The notes beneath the pieces are model-generated. The model did not search any database. It saw nothing but the letters and a program-made list of their open reading frames with translations, and was not told the origin of the DNA. From VRUE01 sp963704505 (lineage in GTDB: Bacteria > Actinomycetota > Thermoleophilia > Solirubrobacterales > 70-9), in contig OY969912.1 of NCBI GenBank assembly GCA_963704505.1, forward strand, positions 310,001 through 374,000: a stretch of DNA of 64,000 nt, written 5' to 3'. The translations under genes were made by a program, and so were the position numbers. Within the stretch, counting starts at the first letter, position 1, and every line of letters starts with the position of its first letter. Shown one piece after another: positions 27,062 through 36,274 of the stretch.

Positions 27062-28363
27062 ATGAAAGATGTGACCCGGCCAGTTAAAGGCAGGGGAACG
27101 ATGTCGACGGCGGTGGCCTTTGCGGCCGCCCTGATCGGATGCGTTGCCCTCGCCGCAATGGCTTCAGCAGCAAGCAATCCGGTAGCAGCCGGAAGCACGA
27201 CCGCGATCACCCTCAACAAGGGCTTCAACAACAAGCTCAAGAAGAGCGGCGTGAAGGTCCTCAAGGTGAGCCCGGCGACGATCAAGGGCACCGTGGTGAC
27301 GATGCCGGTCGGCGAAGGTTCGCTCGACCCGACCAACGGTCAGGGCACGCTCACCAACGAAGGCGGCATCAAGTTCAAGGCCGGATCGAAGTCGGCCGTG
27401 GTCAAGGCCCTCGTGCTGGACACGACCTCGAGCTCTCTCACCGGCAACGTCGCCGGCAAGAAGATGAAGTTCGCCTCGGTCAGCGGGATCAGCTCCGTCC
27501 GCAACGGTTTCGGCGCCAACGTCACGATCAAGTCGCTGAAGCTGACCGGTGGAGCAGCCACCCAGCTGAACAAGAAGCTGGGCTTCACGGGCAAGCCCAA
27601 GAAGAAGAAGAACAAGCGCGCGCAGGTGAGCAAGAAGAAGAGCTCCGCACAGCCGTTCAAGGGCGGCGCGGTTCTCGGCTCATCGGTGGCGACGACGCAG
27701 CCGAGCAAGGTCTCCCTGCTGCCTGGCGGCAGCGCGACCCTCGCCACCAACCCGTCGACGCTCGGCAAACTCGCCGAAGCCGAAGTCAGCATCGTCCCGA
27801 CCGGCGGCACGACGGAAACCAGCAAAGACCCGTCGCCCGTCTACACGTTCCCGATCAGCGGGGGCAACATCAGCCCGTCACTGACCTCGGGCGTCGTCGA
27901 AACGAGCGGTGGGGTCAAGCTGACCCAGAAACTCCAGACCGGTGCCACCACCTATCTGGAAACTGAAATCACCCTCGAAAAAATCGATGTCGACCTCGCC
28001 GCGAAGACGCTCACGGCAGAAGTCATCGCCAAATCCAACGCGTCGAAAGCGCTCGACCTGGGCAACCTGGGCCGCGCCTCGATCGCAGACGTCAATGTCA
28101 CCGGCGCCGCGATCACGGTCGACCCGCTCGCCCGGACGATCAGCGTCCAGAACGCCGCGGCCACGCTTCAGCCGGTCTCGGCCGAAGTGCTCAACGGGTT
28201 CGTACAGGTCTACGCGGCCTACTACGCGCAGGCTGCCCAGGGCCCGCCGCTGTTCAAAACCGAAGAAGAAGCCAAAAAAGAAGCTGCCGAATTTGCGGCG
28301 GCCAACGCGATCACCACCGGCGCGCCGCTGGGGATCGTCTCCTTCTCGACGACCACTCAGTAG
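27062..28363 (+). CDS. Secreted beta-rich protein (possibly HtaA-like)
   Basis: Exported protein of 433 residues. ATG 27062 is fixed by GGAAGGAT just before it. Signal peptide AVAFAAALIGCVALAAMASAA. The first domain (about 38-165) is beta-rich with a pattern of FKAGSKSAVVKALVLD and SLTGNVAGKKMKF that recalls HtaA-type domains of heme-binding wall proteins. A basic linker (KPKKKKNKRAQVSKKK) follows, then a second beta-rich domain. The HtaA likeness is by eye and unproven. It is divergent from the sugar reductase and ends at a strong terminator. GAA-rich codon use resembles the giant surface genes at 29-43 kb. Confidence 0.7.
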   Translation: MKDVTRPVKGRGTMSTAVAFAAALIGCVALAAMASAASNPVAAGSTTAITLNKGFNNKLKKSGVKVLKVSPATIKGTVVTMPVGEGSLDPTNGQGTLTNEGGIKFKAGSKSAVVKALVLDTTSSSLTGNVAGKKMKFASVSGISSVRNGFGANVTIKSLKLTGGAATQLNKKLGFTGKPKKKKNKRAQVSKKKSSAQPFKGGAVLGSSVATTQPSKVSLLPGGSATLATNPSTLGKLAEAEVSIVPTGGTTETSKDPSPVYTFPISGGNISPSLTSGVVETSGGVKLTQKLQTGATTYLETEITLEKIDVDLAAKTLTAEVIAKSNASKALDLGNLGRASIADVNVTGAAITVDPLARTISVQNAAATLQPVSAEVLNGFVQVYAAYYAQAAQGPPLFKTEEEAKKEAAEFAAANAITTGAPLGIVSFSTTTQ

Positions 28364-28386
28364 TCGAGGGGCAGAGGAGCAACGGA

Positions 28387-28414
28387 AAGGGCGGCCTGCG
28401 GGCCGCCCTTTTTC
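28387..28414. terminator. Strong intrinsic terminator, probably bidirectional
   Basis: AAGGGCGGCC (28387-28396) pairs perfectly with GGCCGCCCTT (28401-28410), and a TTT run follows on the + strand. On the reverse strand the same stem is followed by TTTCC. It ends the secreted-protein gene (stop 28363) and probably also the convergent UDP-xylose synthase gene (stop 28431). Confidence 0.93.
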
Positions 28415-28430
28415 GTGGGCGCGAAGAGAG

Positions 28431-29378
28431 TCAGTCGCCGGCGCCGACGAGGCGCTCGACGCCGGTCTCGTCGATCGTGCGGCGGAGGCCGTCGCGCAGG
28501 GCGATCTTCGGCTCCCAGCCCAGCAGGTCTCGGGCTTTGCCGATGTCGGGGCGCCGCTGCTGCGGGTCGTCGACCGGCAGTGCCTCGAAGACGATCTCCG
28601 AGCGCGAGTCGGTGACCTCGATCACGGTCTTCGCCAGTTCGAGCAGGGTGAACTCATCGGGGTTGCCGATGTTGACCGGCGAGTGCGCGTCGGACTCGGC
28701 GAGGGAGACGATGCCGCGGATCAGATCCTCGACGTAACAGAAGCTGCGGGTCTGGTCGCCCTCGCCGAACACGGTGAGGGGGCGATCCTGGAGTGCCTGG
28801 CGCAGGAAGGTCGGGATCGCCCGCCCGTCGTGCGGCCTCATCCGCGGGCCGTAGGTGTTGAAGATGCGGACGATCGAAGTGTCGAGGCCCTGCTGGCGGT
28901 GGTAGGCCATGGTCAGCGCCTCGGCGTAGCGCTTCGCCTCGTCGTAGACGCCGCGCGGGCCGATCGGGTTGACGTGGCCCCAGTAGTCCTCGGTCTGAGG
29001 GTGGACCTGGGGGTCGCCGTAGACCTCGCTGGTCGAGGCGATCAGGAAGCGTGCGCGCTTGAACTTGGCAAGCCCCAGCATGTGGTGGGTGCCGTAGGAC
29101 CCGACCTTGAGCGTGTGAAGGGGAAGCCGCAGGTAGTCGATCGGGCTCGCCGGCGAGGCGAGGTGGTAGACGAAGTCGACCTCCCCCTCGACGTCGACGT
29201 ACTCGGTGATGTCGATGTTGCGGAACTCGAACTCCGGATCGCGGATGTGTTCGATGTTCTGCAGCGACCCGGTCTCGAGGTTGTCGATGCAGATCACCCG
29301 ATGCCCCTGCGAGAGCAGGTGCTCGCAGAGGTGGGATCCGAGGAAGCCGGCGCCGCCGGTGACCACGCAGGTGCTCAT
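28431..29378 (-). CDS. UDP-glucuronate decarboxylase (UDP-xylose synthase)
   Basis: Extended SDR of 315 residues converting UDP-glucuronate to UDP-xylose with bound NAD. Nucleotide loop GGAGFLGSH, the family signature HLASPASPIDY, the catalytic Tyr/Lys in GVYDEAKR, and FNTYGPRM. The length and the ASPASP motif separate it from UDP-glucose 4-epimerases. The ATG at 29378 is 6 nt after TAGGCT on the reverse strand, so it probably has its own leaderless promoter, although it is only 37 bp downstream of the last giant surface-protein gene and read the same way. It would supply xylose-type sugars for surface glycans. Confidence 0.9.
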   Translation of the reverse strand: MSTCVVTGGAGFLGSHLCEHLLSQGHRVICIDNLETGSLQNIEHIRDPEFEFRNIDITEYVDVEGEVDFVYHLASPASPIDYLRLPLHTLKVGSYGTHHMLGLAKFKRARFLIASTSEVYGDPQVHPQTEDYWGHVNPIGPRGVYDEAKRYAEALTMAYHRQQGLDTSIVRIFNTYGPRMRPHDGRAIPTFLRQALQDRPLTVFGEGDQTRSFCYVEDLIRGIVSLAESDAHSPVNIGNPDEFTLLELAKTVIEVTDSRSEIVFEALPVDDPQQRRPDIGKARDLLGWEPKIALRDGLRRTIDETGVERLVGAGD

Positions 29379-29415
29379 CGGAACAGCCTACCTGCGTCCC
29401 CGAGGTCGGCGGGGC

Positions 29416-32139
29416 CTAGCGGGTTCGGCGCCGCCGGGCCTTCTTCTTCTTGCAGCTCGTCCCGACCTTCACCGTCTGGGAGGTGAGCTTACGATTCTGC
29501 CCTTCGAAGGCGACCTGAACGGAGGGCGTGCGTGCACAGAGGCTTCGCGTGTTCGCCAGGTAGCCGTGTTTGCCGCCGAAGATCTTCAGGTGGAAGTCGC
29601 CGATCGGCGCGTCCGGGATCACCGGAACGGCTGTCGCAAGCCGGCCGCCGGCCACGGTCTTGGTTTCGGCCCGGGGCAGCAGGTCGACCTGGCCGTCGAG
29701 GACGAAGGCCAGTTTGGGCAGCCCGCCCGATCCCGACACGGCGTAGACGGGCCCGGTGAGGGGCTGGTCGAGCAGCGGGGTCTTGGTCGAGGCACTCCCG
29801 ATCGATTGCTTGCCGGCGCACTTCGTCGCCGCGAGTTCTTTCTCGGAGCAGATGTTGCCCAGATGCGCCTGGTCGATCTCGAAGGCGTTGGGAAGCGTGA
29901 CGACGAGCGACTTGAGGTTGGCGTCCCCGGACCTGGTGCGGAGGTCGAATTCGAGCGTCGGGTTCTTCGACCGCGTCGCTCCGCCCTTCTGCTTCACGGA
30001 CATCCTCGGCTTGAAGGGAAGCGTCGCGCAGTTGATCACCTGGAACGGCGATGAGAAGGCCACCGAAGCGCCTTCGTCGCCGATCCCGTGCGAGACGACC
30101 GAGAACGGATCGCAGTTGGTCGGGTTGATGGTGAAGTTGGGCCGGTCGATGTTGACCTGGATCGAGCGCATCCGGATCGGGACGCCGCCGATGATCGACG
30201 GCACGGTGTCGGAGGCGGCGAAGACGTGGGCGTCGGTCGGGTCGACGTGGAGGGCGACGCGGACGACGACGACTCCGTAGTCATAGGGCCCCGCCAGTGC
30301 CGGTGTGATCGCCGCCAGGCTCAGGGGCGCGCCCTTGAAGGGGCCTGAGAGGTATATCTTCCCGACCGCGTTGAAGGGGTGGTCGCCGGGGCCCGCCGCG
30401 ACGTTCGAGGTACCGATCTGCGAAGCGGCGGGGCAGCTCGCGCTCTGCTGCTCGGCGCGCCCGGAGTTGGCGGCGGCGGCCAGGATCGCGCTTTCAGGGC
30501 AGTAGGGGATTCCGCGCAGCGAGCCGGTGAAGCCGGGCGGCAGGGCGAAGTCGAGGTCGCCGAGATTCTGGTCGCCGTCGTCACGGTCCAGCTTCAGGTG
30601 GAAGTCGCTGAAGACGCCGGCGCCAGGGTTGGAGGTACCGGCGGCCAGACGGGGGTGGAAGGGGCGATTCTGCTGCGGGCAGGGGCCGCCGTGCGGGCCC
30701 GTTTTGACGCTCAGCTGACTGGTGGCCGACTGCGGCGCGAGGGTGTTGTTCCAGGGAACGATGTTGGCCTGCACCGCGTAGACGGTGCAGTGGCTGGCCG
30801 TCGCGATCAGGCCGCGATCCGAGGCAAAGAGATGGAGGGCGAATTCCTTGAAGGGAACCTGTGGCAGCGAGGCCACCTCCAACGTCAGCTGCCCCGTCTT
30901 CGGATCGGGCTGGAACTGGGCGGCGATCTTCGCCGAGAGGCCGAAGCCGCGGAAGATCATGAAGACCCGATACTGGTTGCCCGGCTGCGGTTCGCCGATG
31001 TAGAGGGAGCCCTTGAGCGGCCCGTCCAGCGCCGGCGTGATCACTTCGACCGTGCCCACCTTCGAGTTGTCCGGGCAGTTGCTGGGCGCCTCGGAGCCGA
31101 AGCCGGCCTGCGCGTCCGAGCAGGACGTCTGGCCGTCGGCGGCGTCGGGGTTGATCGAGAAGCCTTCGGGGAGGACCAGGCGCGCCGAGCGAATCGACGA
31201 GGGGGTCGGGGCCGCGGAGAGGAACTGGTCCGCCCCCAATGAGATGTCCAGGCCGCTGGCCGAGTCCGCGTCGTTGTCGGTCAGGGCCGTTTTCATGAAC
31301 GGGTCGAACCGCTGTCGCTCGCAGCCGTCTGTCGGCGGCAGCGTGGCTTCTTTGCTCGACGTGCGGTCGGGGTCCTGGTAGGTGCGCACGGAGATCTTCA
31401 CGGGCAGCGGCTCGCCGGTGCAGAGGCTGGGGTTATCCACGTACGGGAGGACCGACTCCCCGGCTTCCGGGAACGGAGGTCCTTCGATGCATCTTTCGGT
31501 GACGGTGAGCACACCCGTGCACTGAGACGGGTTCCCAGGGGTCCCCGCGTGAAAGCGTTCGGTGTTGTGGCCGATCTCTGCGGGGGTGCCCCAGATGTCG
31601 AGTTTGACCCCCGCCAAGGGAACCTGCTGGCTGATGTCGCTGACCGTGAAGTTGAGCCCGTAATCGGAGCCGGTCCGCACGGTCACGGGGATCTCGATCG
31701 GGATGTTGATCGCGGGCACGTCGAAGCCGAACAGCGCCGTCTGGTCTGACGTTGCCGGCTCGAGGTTGTAGACCGGAGCCACTCCCATCACGTGTTCCGG
31801 GTCGCCCCCATAGAAGGCCTTGACCGCGACGGTCCCCAGCTGGGCCCCCGGAGCGCATTCGCTCAGCGCGAAGTCGGAGGGGAGGCATTTCTTGATCGCG
31901 CCGGGGTTGCCGAAGATGCCTTCGGGCGTCTGCACCTGGATGTCGCGGGGCACCTCGGAGCCACCGGGTTCGGCGAGGGCGAAATTCATGTGGATGTCCG
32001 GATGGTCGCCGGCGTGGCTGGTGGAGAGGCTGACGCTGAAGCTCGAGATCTCCTCTGTGGCGCCCGCGCGAGGGACGATGACTGCCATCGAGAGGATGAT
32101 CACCGCGGCAAGCGCCAGGAGGACGCGCGCCCTAACCAT
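29416..32139 (-). CDS. Large secreted repeat protein, module 1 partner (copy B)
   Basis: Exported protein of 907 residues: signal peptide LLALAAVIILSMAVIVPRAGA, then a long beta-rich body without enzyme motifs, ending in KKKKARRRRTR. Four repeats of the pattern C...CxxxSxIG, each followed by a hydrophobic strand and Y, are spread through it (CAPGAQLG, CPDNSKVG, CPAASQIG, CAGKQSIG), and these line up one-for-one with the four in the 36275-38974 protein. It overlaps the preceding 1379-residue gene by 8 bp and is therefore translated with it. The basic tail has no sortase signal and may hold the protein on anionic wall polymers. Function unknown. Confidence 0.85.
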   Translation of the reverse strand: MVRARVLLALAAVIILSMAVIVPRAGATEEISSFSVSLSTSHAGDHPDIHMNFALAEPGGSEVPRDIQVQTPEGIFGNPGAIKKCLPSDFALSECAPGAQLGTVAVKAFYGGDPEHVMGVAPVYNLEPATSDQTALFGFDVPAINIPIEIPVTVRTGSDYGLNFTVSDISQQVPLAGVKLDIWGTPAEIGHNTERFHAGTPGNPSQCTGVLTVTERCIEGPPFPEAGESVLPYVDNPSLCTGEPLPVKISVRTYQDPDRTSSKEATLPPTDGCERQRFDPFMKTALTDNDADSASGLDISLGADQFLSAAPTPSSIRSARLVLPEGFSINPDAADGQTSCSDAQAGFGSEAPSNCPDNSKVGTVEVITPALDGPLKGSLYIGEPQPGNQYRVFMIFRGFGLSAKIAAQFQPDPKTGQLTLEVASLPQVPFKEFALHLFASDRGLIATASHCTVYAVQANIVPWNNTLAPQSATSQLSVKTGPHGGPCPQQNRPFHPRLAAGTSNPGAGVFSDFHLKLDRDDGDQNLGDLDFALPPGFTGSLRGIPYCPESAILAAAANSGRAEQQSASCPAASQIGTSNVAAGPGDHPFNAVGKIYLSGPFKGAPLSLAAITPALAGPYDYGVVVVRVALHVDPTDAHVFAASDTVPSIIGGVPIRMRSIQVNIDRPNFTINPTNCDPFSVVSHGIGDEGASVAFSSPFQVINCATLPFKPRMSVKQKGGATRSKNPTLEFDLRTRSGDANLKSLVVTLPNAFEIDQAHLGNICSEKELAATKCAGKQSIGSASTKTPLLDQPLTGPVYAVSGSGGLPKLAFVLDGQVDLLPRAETKTVAGGRLATAVPVIPDAPIGDFHLKIFGGKHGYLANTRSLCARTPSVQVAFEGQNRKLTSQTVKVGTSCKKKKARRRRTR

Positions 32140-35100
32140 GGTGCGTCACCTTCCCGCCGTGGCGCTTGTGCTTCTTCGGGTGCTTGTGATGGCGCTTTAC
32201 GCACTTGCCGTGGCGCTCGACCTTTCCCTTGGGGCAGCCCTTGGCGCTCTGGTCGTCGTTCGGAGGCTGCGGCTCCCCGGTCCCTTCGATCGTGTTGATC
32301 GACGGCGGCGGCGCCTGCTGGGTGCCCGGACCGTGGCACTCGTCTGAGGCGACGCATTCGCGGGGCGGCGGGTTGTAGAGGAAACCGCCGCCTTCGCGGG
32401 CGTCGTAGACCTTCATCGCGCCTCCGTTTTCGTCCTGCGGGGCGAGGCTCTCTCGCGTATAGAAGAAGGCATCCTTGCCGTCGGCCGAGGCGGTCAGCAA
32501 CGCAGAGCCGTCGGTGTCGAGGCCCGTGCTGATCAGCCCGGTCTGGCCTTCGTCCCATTCGTAGGCGTCCTCGAGCTCGTTGGTGTCGCGCAGGACCATC
32601 TGCTCCGCCGAGGTGAAGATGACCCGCCCGTCGTCGACGAGGTTGAGGCCGCCCTTGGTCAAGAAAGTGTCGGTCGCCGGGGCGCCGTTCGAGGGAAGGC
32701 AGGAGGCGCACTTCAGGGAGCCGCCGAGCTCGCCGCGATAGATCTCGACGTGACCCGCGGTCGTGTCAGCGGTGAGGCGGACAGCCGAGGAGAAGGCCGA
32801 GAAGATCCCGTCGGGAGTGGTCTGGAAGTCGGCGGTTTCGCGTCGGGCCGGATCGCTGACCGCGTCCCGGACCATCGGGTTGCCGGGCTCGAGCGTGGCG
32901 ACGAAGACCGGGGCTTTGCCGGGTTCCGCGGCGTATAGGTTGGGCTGGTTGGCGACACCACCCGCCGTGAGGAGCTCGGGGCTGAGGAAGTAGGCCGTCC
33001 CGCTGTCCGTGGCCACACCACCGCCGCCGCCGATCGCGACGACACCGCAGGTCGCCGCCGAGGCGGAGCCGGGCTCGTTCCAGTGGTTGCCTTCGGAGTT
33101 GGGGTCGGGGTCGCAGCCGTCGTCGTCACCGTTCGCGCCTTCGCCGGTCGACACCCTCGTCACCGTCGCCCCTGCGGGCGTCACCGCGGCGCGGTAGAGG
33201 TCGGCGCTGGTGTCACCGTCTTCCGTGACCGGGTCGGAGGTAGTGAAGTAGACCTGGCTTCCGTCGGCGCTCATCCCCGCGTAGTGCGCGCCCCCGGCCG
33301 GATCGGCGATCAGGACCGATTTCGGGTTGCCGTCGACGTGCATGTAGAGGTCGTAGGTCGGGTCGCCGCCGCCGTCGGAGCCCACCTTGTTGCCGATCAG
33401 GACCCGCGAGCCATCGCCGGAGATGTCGAGCTCGGCTATTTCGGGGCCGGGCATCGTTTCGCCGTCGGGCAGGGTCGAGACGGTTTGGGTCGTGCCCGAG
33501 GTTAGGTCGCGCTCGTAGTAGCTGAGGCTGCCTTGGTTGCCTTTCGGGTCGAACCTGGCAGTCGAGCCGAAGACGAAATGCCTGCCGTCGGCAGAGAAGC
33601 TCTTGATGACCACTCCGGCGGGGTCGGCTGCCGGGTTTTCCGACCCTGCCATCCCCTTCACGACTTCGCCGTCGGAGAGTCGCAGTGGGATGTTGACCGA
33701 GCCGTCCGAGAAGCACGGGTCGCAGATCTCCGGGCCGCCGAACGCAAAGGCGCTGAGTCCCTGGTCGGCTTCGAGAAGTGTCGATGAGAATGGTTTGGCC
33801 GATTCGGTTCCGTTGGCCTGAAGCCCGACGTACCGGGTCGTCCACCCGCCTGGGCCGCGGGTGGCGAGGTAGGGGTCGCCATCGCGGTTGGTCGGGTTCC
33901 CGCTTCCCGGGACCGCCCCGTAGCTGATCGTGTACAGGACCTTTCCCTCGGCGTTCGGGAACCCGGGCAGCGGATGCAGTCCCGCGACCAGATTCGACTC
34001 GACGTCGTACCCGTTCGTGTTCGCAGCCGAGACGAGCTCATAGGCGCGGCAGCGCCGGGTCGCGGCAGCGCGGGTCTGCTTCCGCACCAGGCTGTTGGTG
34101 CACTCTTCGGCCCCGGATTCGGGGACGAACGTGATGAAGGAGGAGTCTTCCCCGATGAAGGTGCCGAGCGAGTTGGTCGCGACGAGCCTGAAGTGGTAGG
34201 TGTCTCCGGGGACCAGCCCTTCGAAGTTGTAGTGCACGTCAAGCGGGGTCACGCCTTCGCCCAGGGAGACAGGATCGCTCTGGGCACAGACGGCCACAGA
34301 GCAGTCTTCGGGCCCGTACTCCCAGTGATAGGTCGTCGCCCGTGCCGCCGGGTTGATGGTCGCCGCCAGAACCGCCGTGTCGGTGTTGATTTCGGTTGCC
34401 CGATCTCCGACGACGATCGGGGCCTCGCCGAGGCGGACCGACTGGTCGACGCCGCGGGATGTGCCGCGGGCATTGACGGCGACGAGCCGGTAGTGGACGG
34501 TCGACCCCGCGACCAAACCGGACAGCGGCGCGCTGACCGTTTTCACACCGGGCGGGGCGCCTTCGTCGACACCTGGGGGCGGGGCCGGCGCGAATTCGCC
34601 ATAGCTTGCAGTCGCGCCCCACTGGAAGTAGTAGTGGGTGGACAGGCCTTCGGATTCGAAGCTGCCGTTGAGGGTGAGGCCGGTCAGGCGCAGATTCGTC
34701 GCCGGCAGGGTGGTGACCGCCCCGACGGCCGGGTGACTGTGGAAGGTGAGCGTTTTCCCGAACGTCGTCCCCGTTTCGTTTTTGGCGACGAGGCGGTAGC
34801 TGTAGAGCTTGCCGTCTGCCGCTTCGCTCGGTTCGAGGCCGCTGACGGTCACGCTCACCCCGGCGGTGCCCGGGGCACTGCCCTGATCGGCTCCCGGCGG
34901 GACCGGCAGAGGGGCGCTCTCGGTCAGTTCTTCGCCGGGCCCGTATTCGAACCAGTAGTGCGTGTCGAGGTTGTCCGGATCGAAGGATCCGTGCAGGGTC
35001 GCTTCGGTCGGCGTGATGCCGGTGGCCGCGCCGGTCGTGGTTCCTTTCACCGCGCCGAAGGTTTCGAATTTGAGGCTGCCGGCGAACGCCGAGCCGTTGG

Positions 35101-36271
35101 CGTTGGTGACCCGGAGGCGAAATTCGTATTCGGTCTGCGATTCGAGCACCCCGCTGGCGACCGCGCTGACCGCCGTTTCGGAGTTGCCGGCGAAGACGTT
35201 CCCCTGGGTGCAGGCGACGCTGTTCGCGGCGGAGAACGCTTCCCCGGCCTTCGTGTATTCGAAGCGGCAGTCGGTGGTCGTGATCCCTTCCGGGTTGAGC
35301 TTGCCGTGGAAGGTCGCGCCTTTCCGTTCGATTTCGGTCGCAGCTTCAGTGGTGGCGCTGGCGACTTCCACCGGGCCCGAAGAGGTGAACTTCTGCGCCG
35401 ATGCCGGGGAGCCGTTGTCGATCACGTAGACGGCGTGGGTGTTCGCGTCGACCGCGACGTCGTTTGACTGCGTGAAGCTGCCGAAGCTCTCGACGAATTC
35501 GCCGGCGGCGTCGTAGTGGTTGATCGTGGTCTGGGTGTCCACGTAGATGTCGCCGGTGGCGCGGTCGACGGCGACGCTCTTCGCCTGGGGAGAGGCGTCG
35601 ATCTGCCCCAGGAGTTCTCCGTTCGGCGCGTATTTGCTGATCGGTCCCCCGGCGGCGTACTGGGGCGGCAGGTAGAAGTTCCCCTGGGAGTCCATTTCGA
35701 ATCCGCAGAAGAAATAGGCGCCTTCCGGGTTGATTTTCACGCCGGTTGGGGTGCCGTCGGGATTGAATTTGAAGATCCCCTGGTTGAAGCCCTCTCGCCA
35801 GATGTTCCCGCTCGAGTCGACCGCGACGCCGCAGGTGTCTTCGCCCGCCGCCACCGGGAAGCCGGCGGCCTCGGCGCCACTCGGTTCGTATCCGTGCATC
35901 GGCTGCGCCTCGGGGAACGCGTAGATCCTTCCCTGGGTGGCGCCGCCGGAGTTGTCGACTGCCAGTCCGCTCGCGCTGCCGCCTCCGATCCCGGGCAGGA
36001 CGGTCGTCGAGCCGAGAGCGCTGAAAGGTTGTGAGACGCCACCGGAGTCGAACTTGTAGAGCGCGCTTCCCGCGCCGACGTAGACGGTCCCCGTCGCTTT
36101 GTCGACGTCGACTTTTTCGAGGTCCGGCGAGAAGGCGGGAGCACCGTTGGCATCGCCGCCGTTGAACGAGGTCGCGAAGCTATGCAGTTCGACCGTTTTG
36201 GCTCCGGCACTTGCGACGAAGGCGAACAGCGACGCGACGGCGGCGAGGAGGATCAGCAGTCGGACTCGCAT
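32132..36271 (-). CDS. Giant secreted NHL/fibronectin-like/propeller protein (copy B)
   Basis: Exported protein of 1379 residues. Signal peptide ILLAAVASLFAFVASAGA; an N-terminal NHL-like propeller (VDKATGTVYVGAGSALYKFD, VDSSGNIWREGFNQGIFKF); three to four fibronectin-type repeats (GITPTEATLHGSFDPDNL, NLRLTGLTLNGSFESEGL, HYWFEYGP, HYYFQWG); the signature RRCRAYELVSAANTNGYDV; then a TolB/PD40-like propeller (FSADGRHFVFGSTA, MSADGSQVYFTTSD); and a Lys/His-rich tail. Same order and length as the 38971-43107 protein. It starts 3 bp after the 36275-38974 gene. Probably a surface or extracellular matrix protein. Partner, ligand and enzymatic role cannot be read from sequence. Confidence 0.85.
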   Translation of the reverse strand: MRVRLLILLAAVASLFAFVASAGAKTVELHSFATSFNGGDANGAPAFSPDLEKVDVDKATGTVYVGAGSALYKFDSGGVSQPFSALGSTTVLPGIGGGSASGLAVDNSGGATQGRIYAFPEAQPMHGYEPSGAEAAGFPVAAGEDTCGVAVDSSGNIWREGFNQGIFKFNPDGTPTGVKINPEGAYFFCGFEMDSQGNFYLPPQYAAGGPISKYAPNGELLGQIDASPQAKSVAVDRATGDIYVDTQTTINHYDAAGEFVESFGSFTQSNDVAVDANTHAVYVIDNGSPASAQKFTSSGPVEVASATTEAATEIERKGATFHGKLNPEGITTTDCRFEYTKAGEAFSAANSVACTQGNVFAGNSETAVSAVASGVLESQTEYEFRLRVTNANGSAFAGSLKFETFGAVKGTTTGAATGITPTEATLHGSFDPDNLDTHYWFEYGPGEELTESAPLPVPPGADQGSAPGTAGVSVTVSGLEPSEAADGKLYSYRLVAKNETGTTFGKTLTFHSHPAVGAVTTLPATNLRLTGLTLNGSFESEGLSTHYYFQWGATASYGEFAPAPPPGVDEGAPPGVKTVSAPLSGLVAGSTVHYRLVAVNARGTSRGVDQSVRLGEAPIVVGDRATEINTDTAVLAATINPAARATTYHWEYGPEDCSVAVCAQSDPVSLGEGVTPLDVHYNFEGLVPGDTYHFRLVATNSLGTFIGEDSSFITFVPESGAEECTNSLVRKQTRAAATRRCRAYELVSAANTNGYDVESNLVAGLHPLPGFPNAEGKVLYTISYGAVPGSGNPTNRDGDPYLATRGPGGWTTRYVGLQANGTESAKPFSSTLLEADQGLSAFAFGGPEICDPCFSDGSVNIPLRLSDGEVVKGMAGSENPAADPAGVVIKSFSADGRHFVFGSTARFDPKGNQGSLSYYERDLTSGTTQTVSTLPDGETMPGPEIAELDISGDGSRVLIGNKVGSDGGGDPTYDLYMHVDGNPKSVLIADPAGGAHYAGMSADGSQVYFTTSDPVTEDGDTSADLYRAAVTPAGATVTRVSTGEGANGDDDGCDPDPNSEGNHWNEPGSASAATCGVVAIGGGGGVATDSGTAYFLSPELLTAGGVANQPNLYAAEPGKAPVFVATLEPGNPMVRDAVSDPARRETADFQTTPDGIFSAFSSAVRLTADTTAGHVEIYRGELGGSLKCASCLPSNGAPATDTFLTKGGLNLVDDGRVIFTSAEQMVLRDTNELEDAYEWDEGQTGLISTGLDTDGSALLTASADGKDAFFYTRESLAPQDENGGAMKVYDAREGGGFLYNPPPRECVASDECHGPGTQQAPPPSINTIEGTGEPQPPNDDQSAKGCPKGKVERHGKCVKRHHKHPKKHKRHGGKVTHHG

Positions 36272-36274
36272 CGC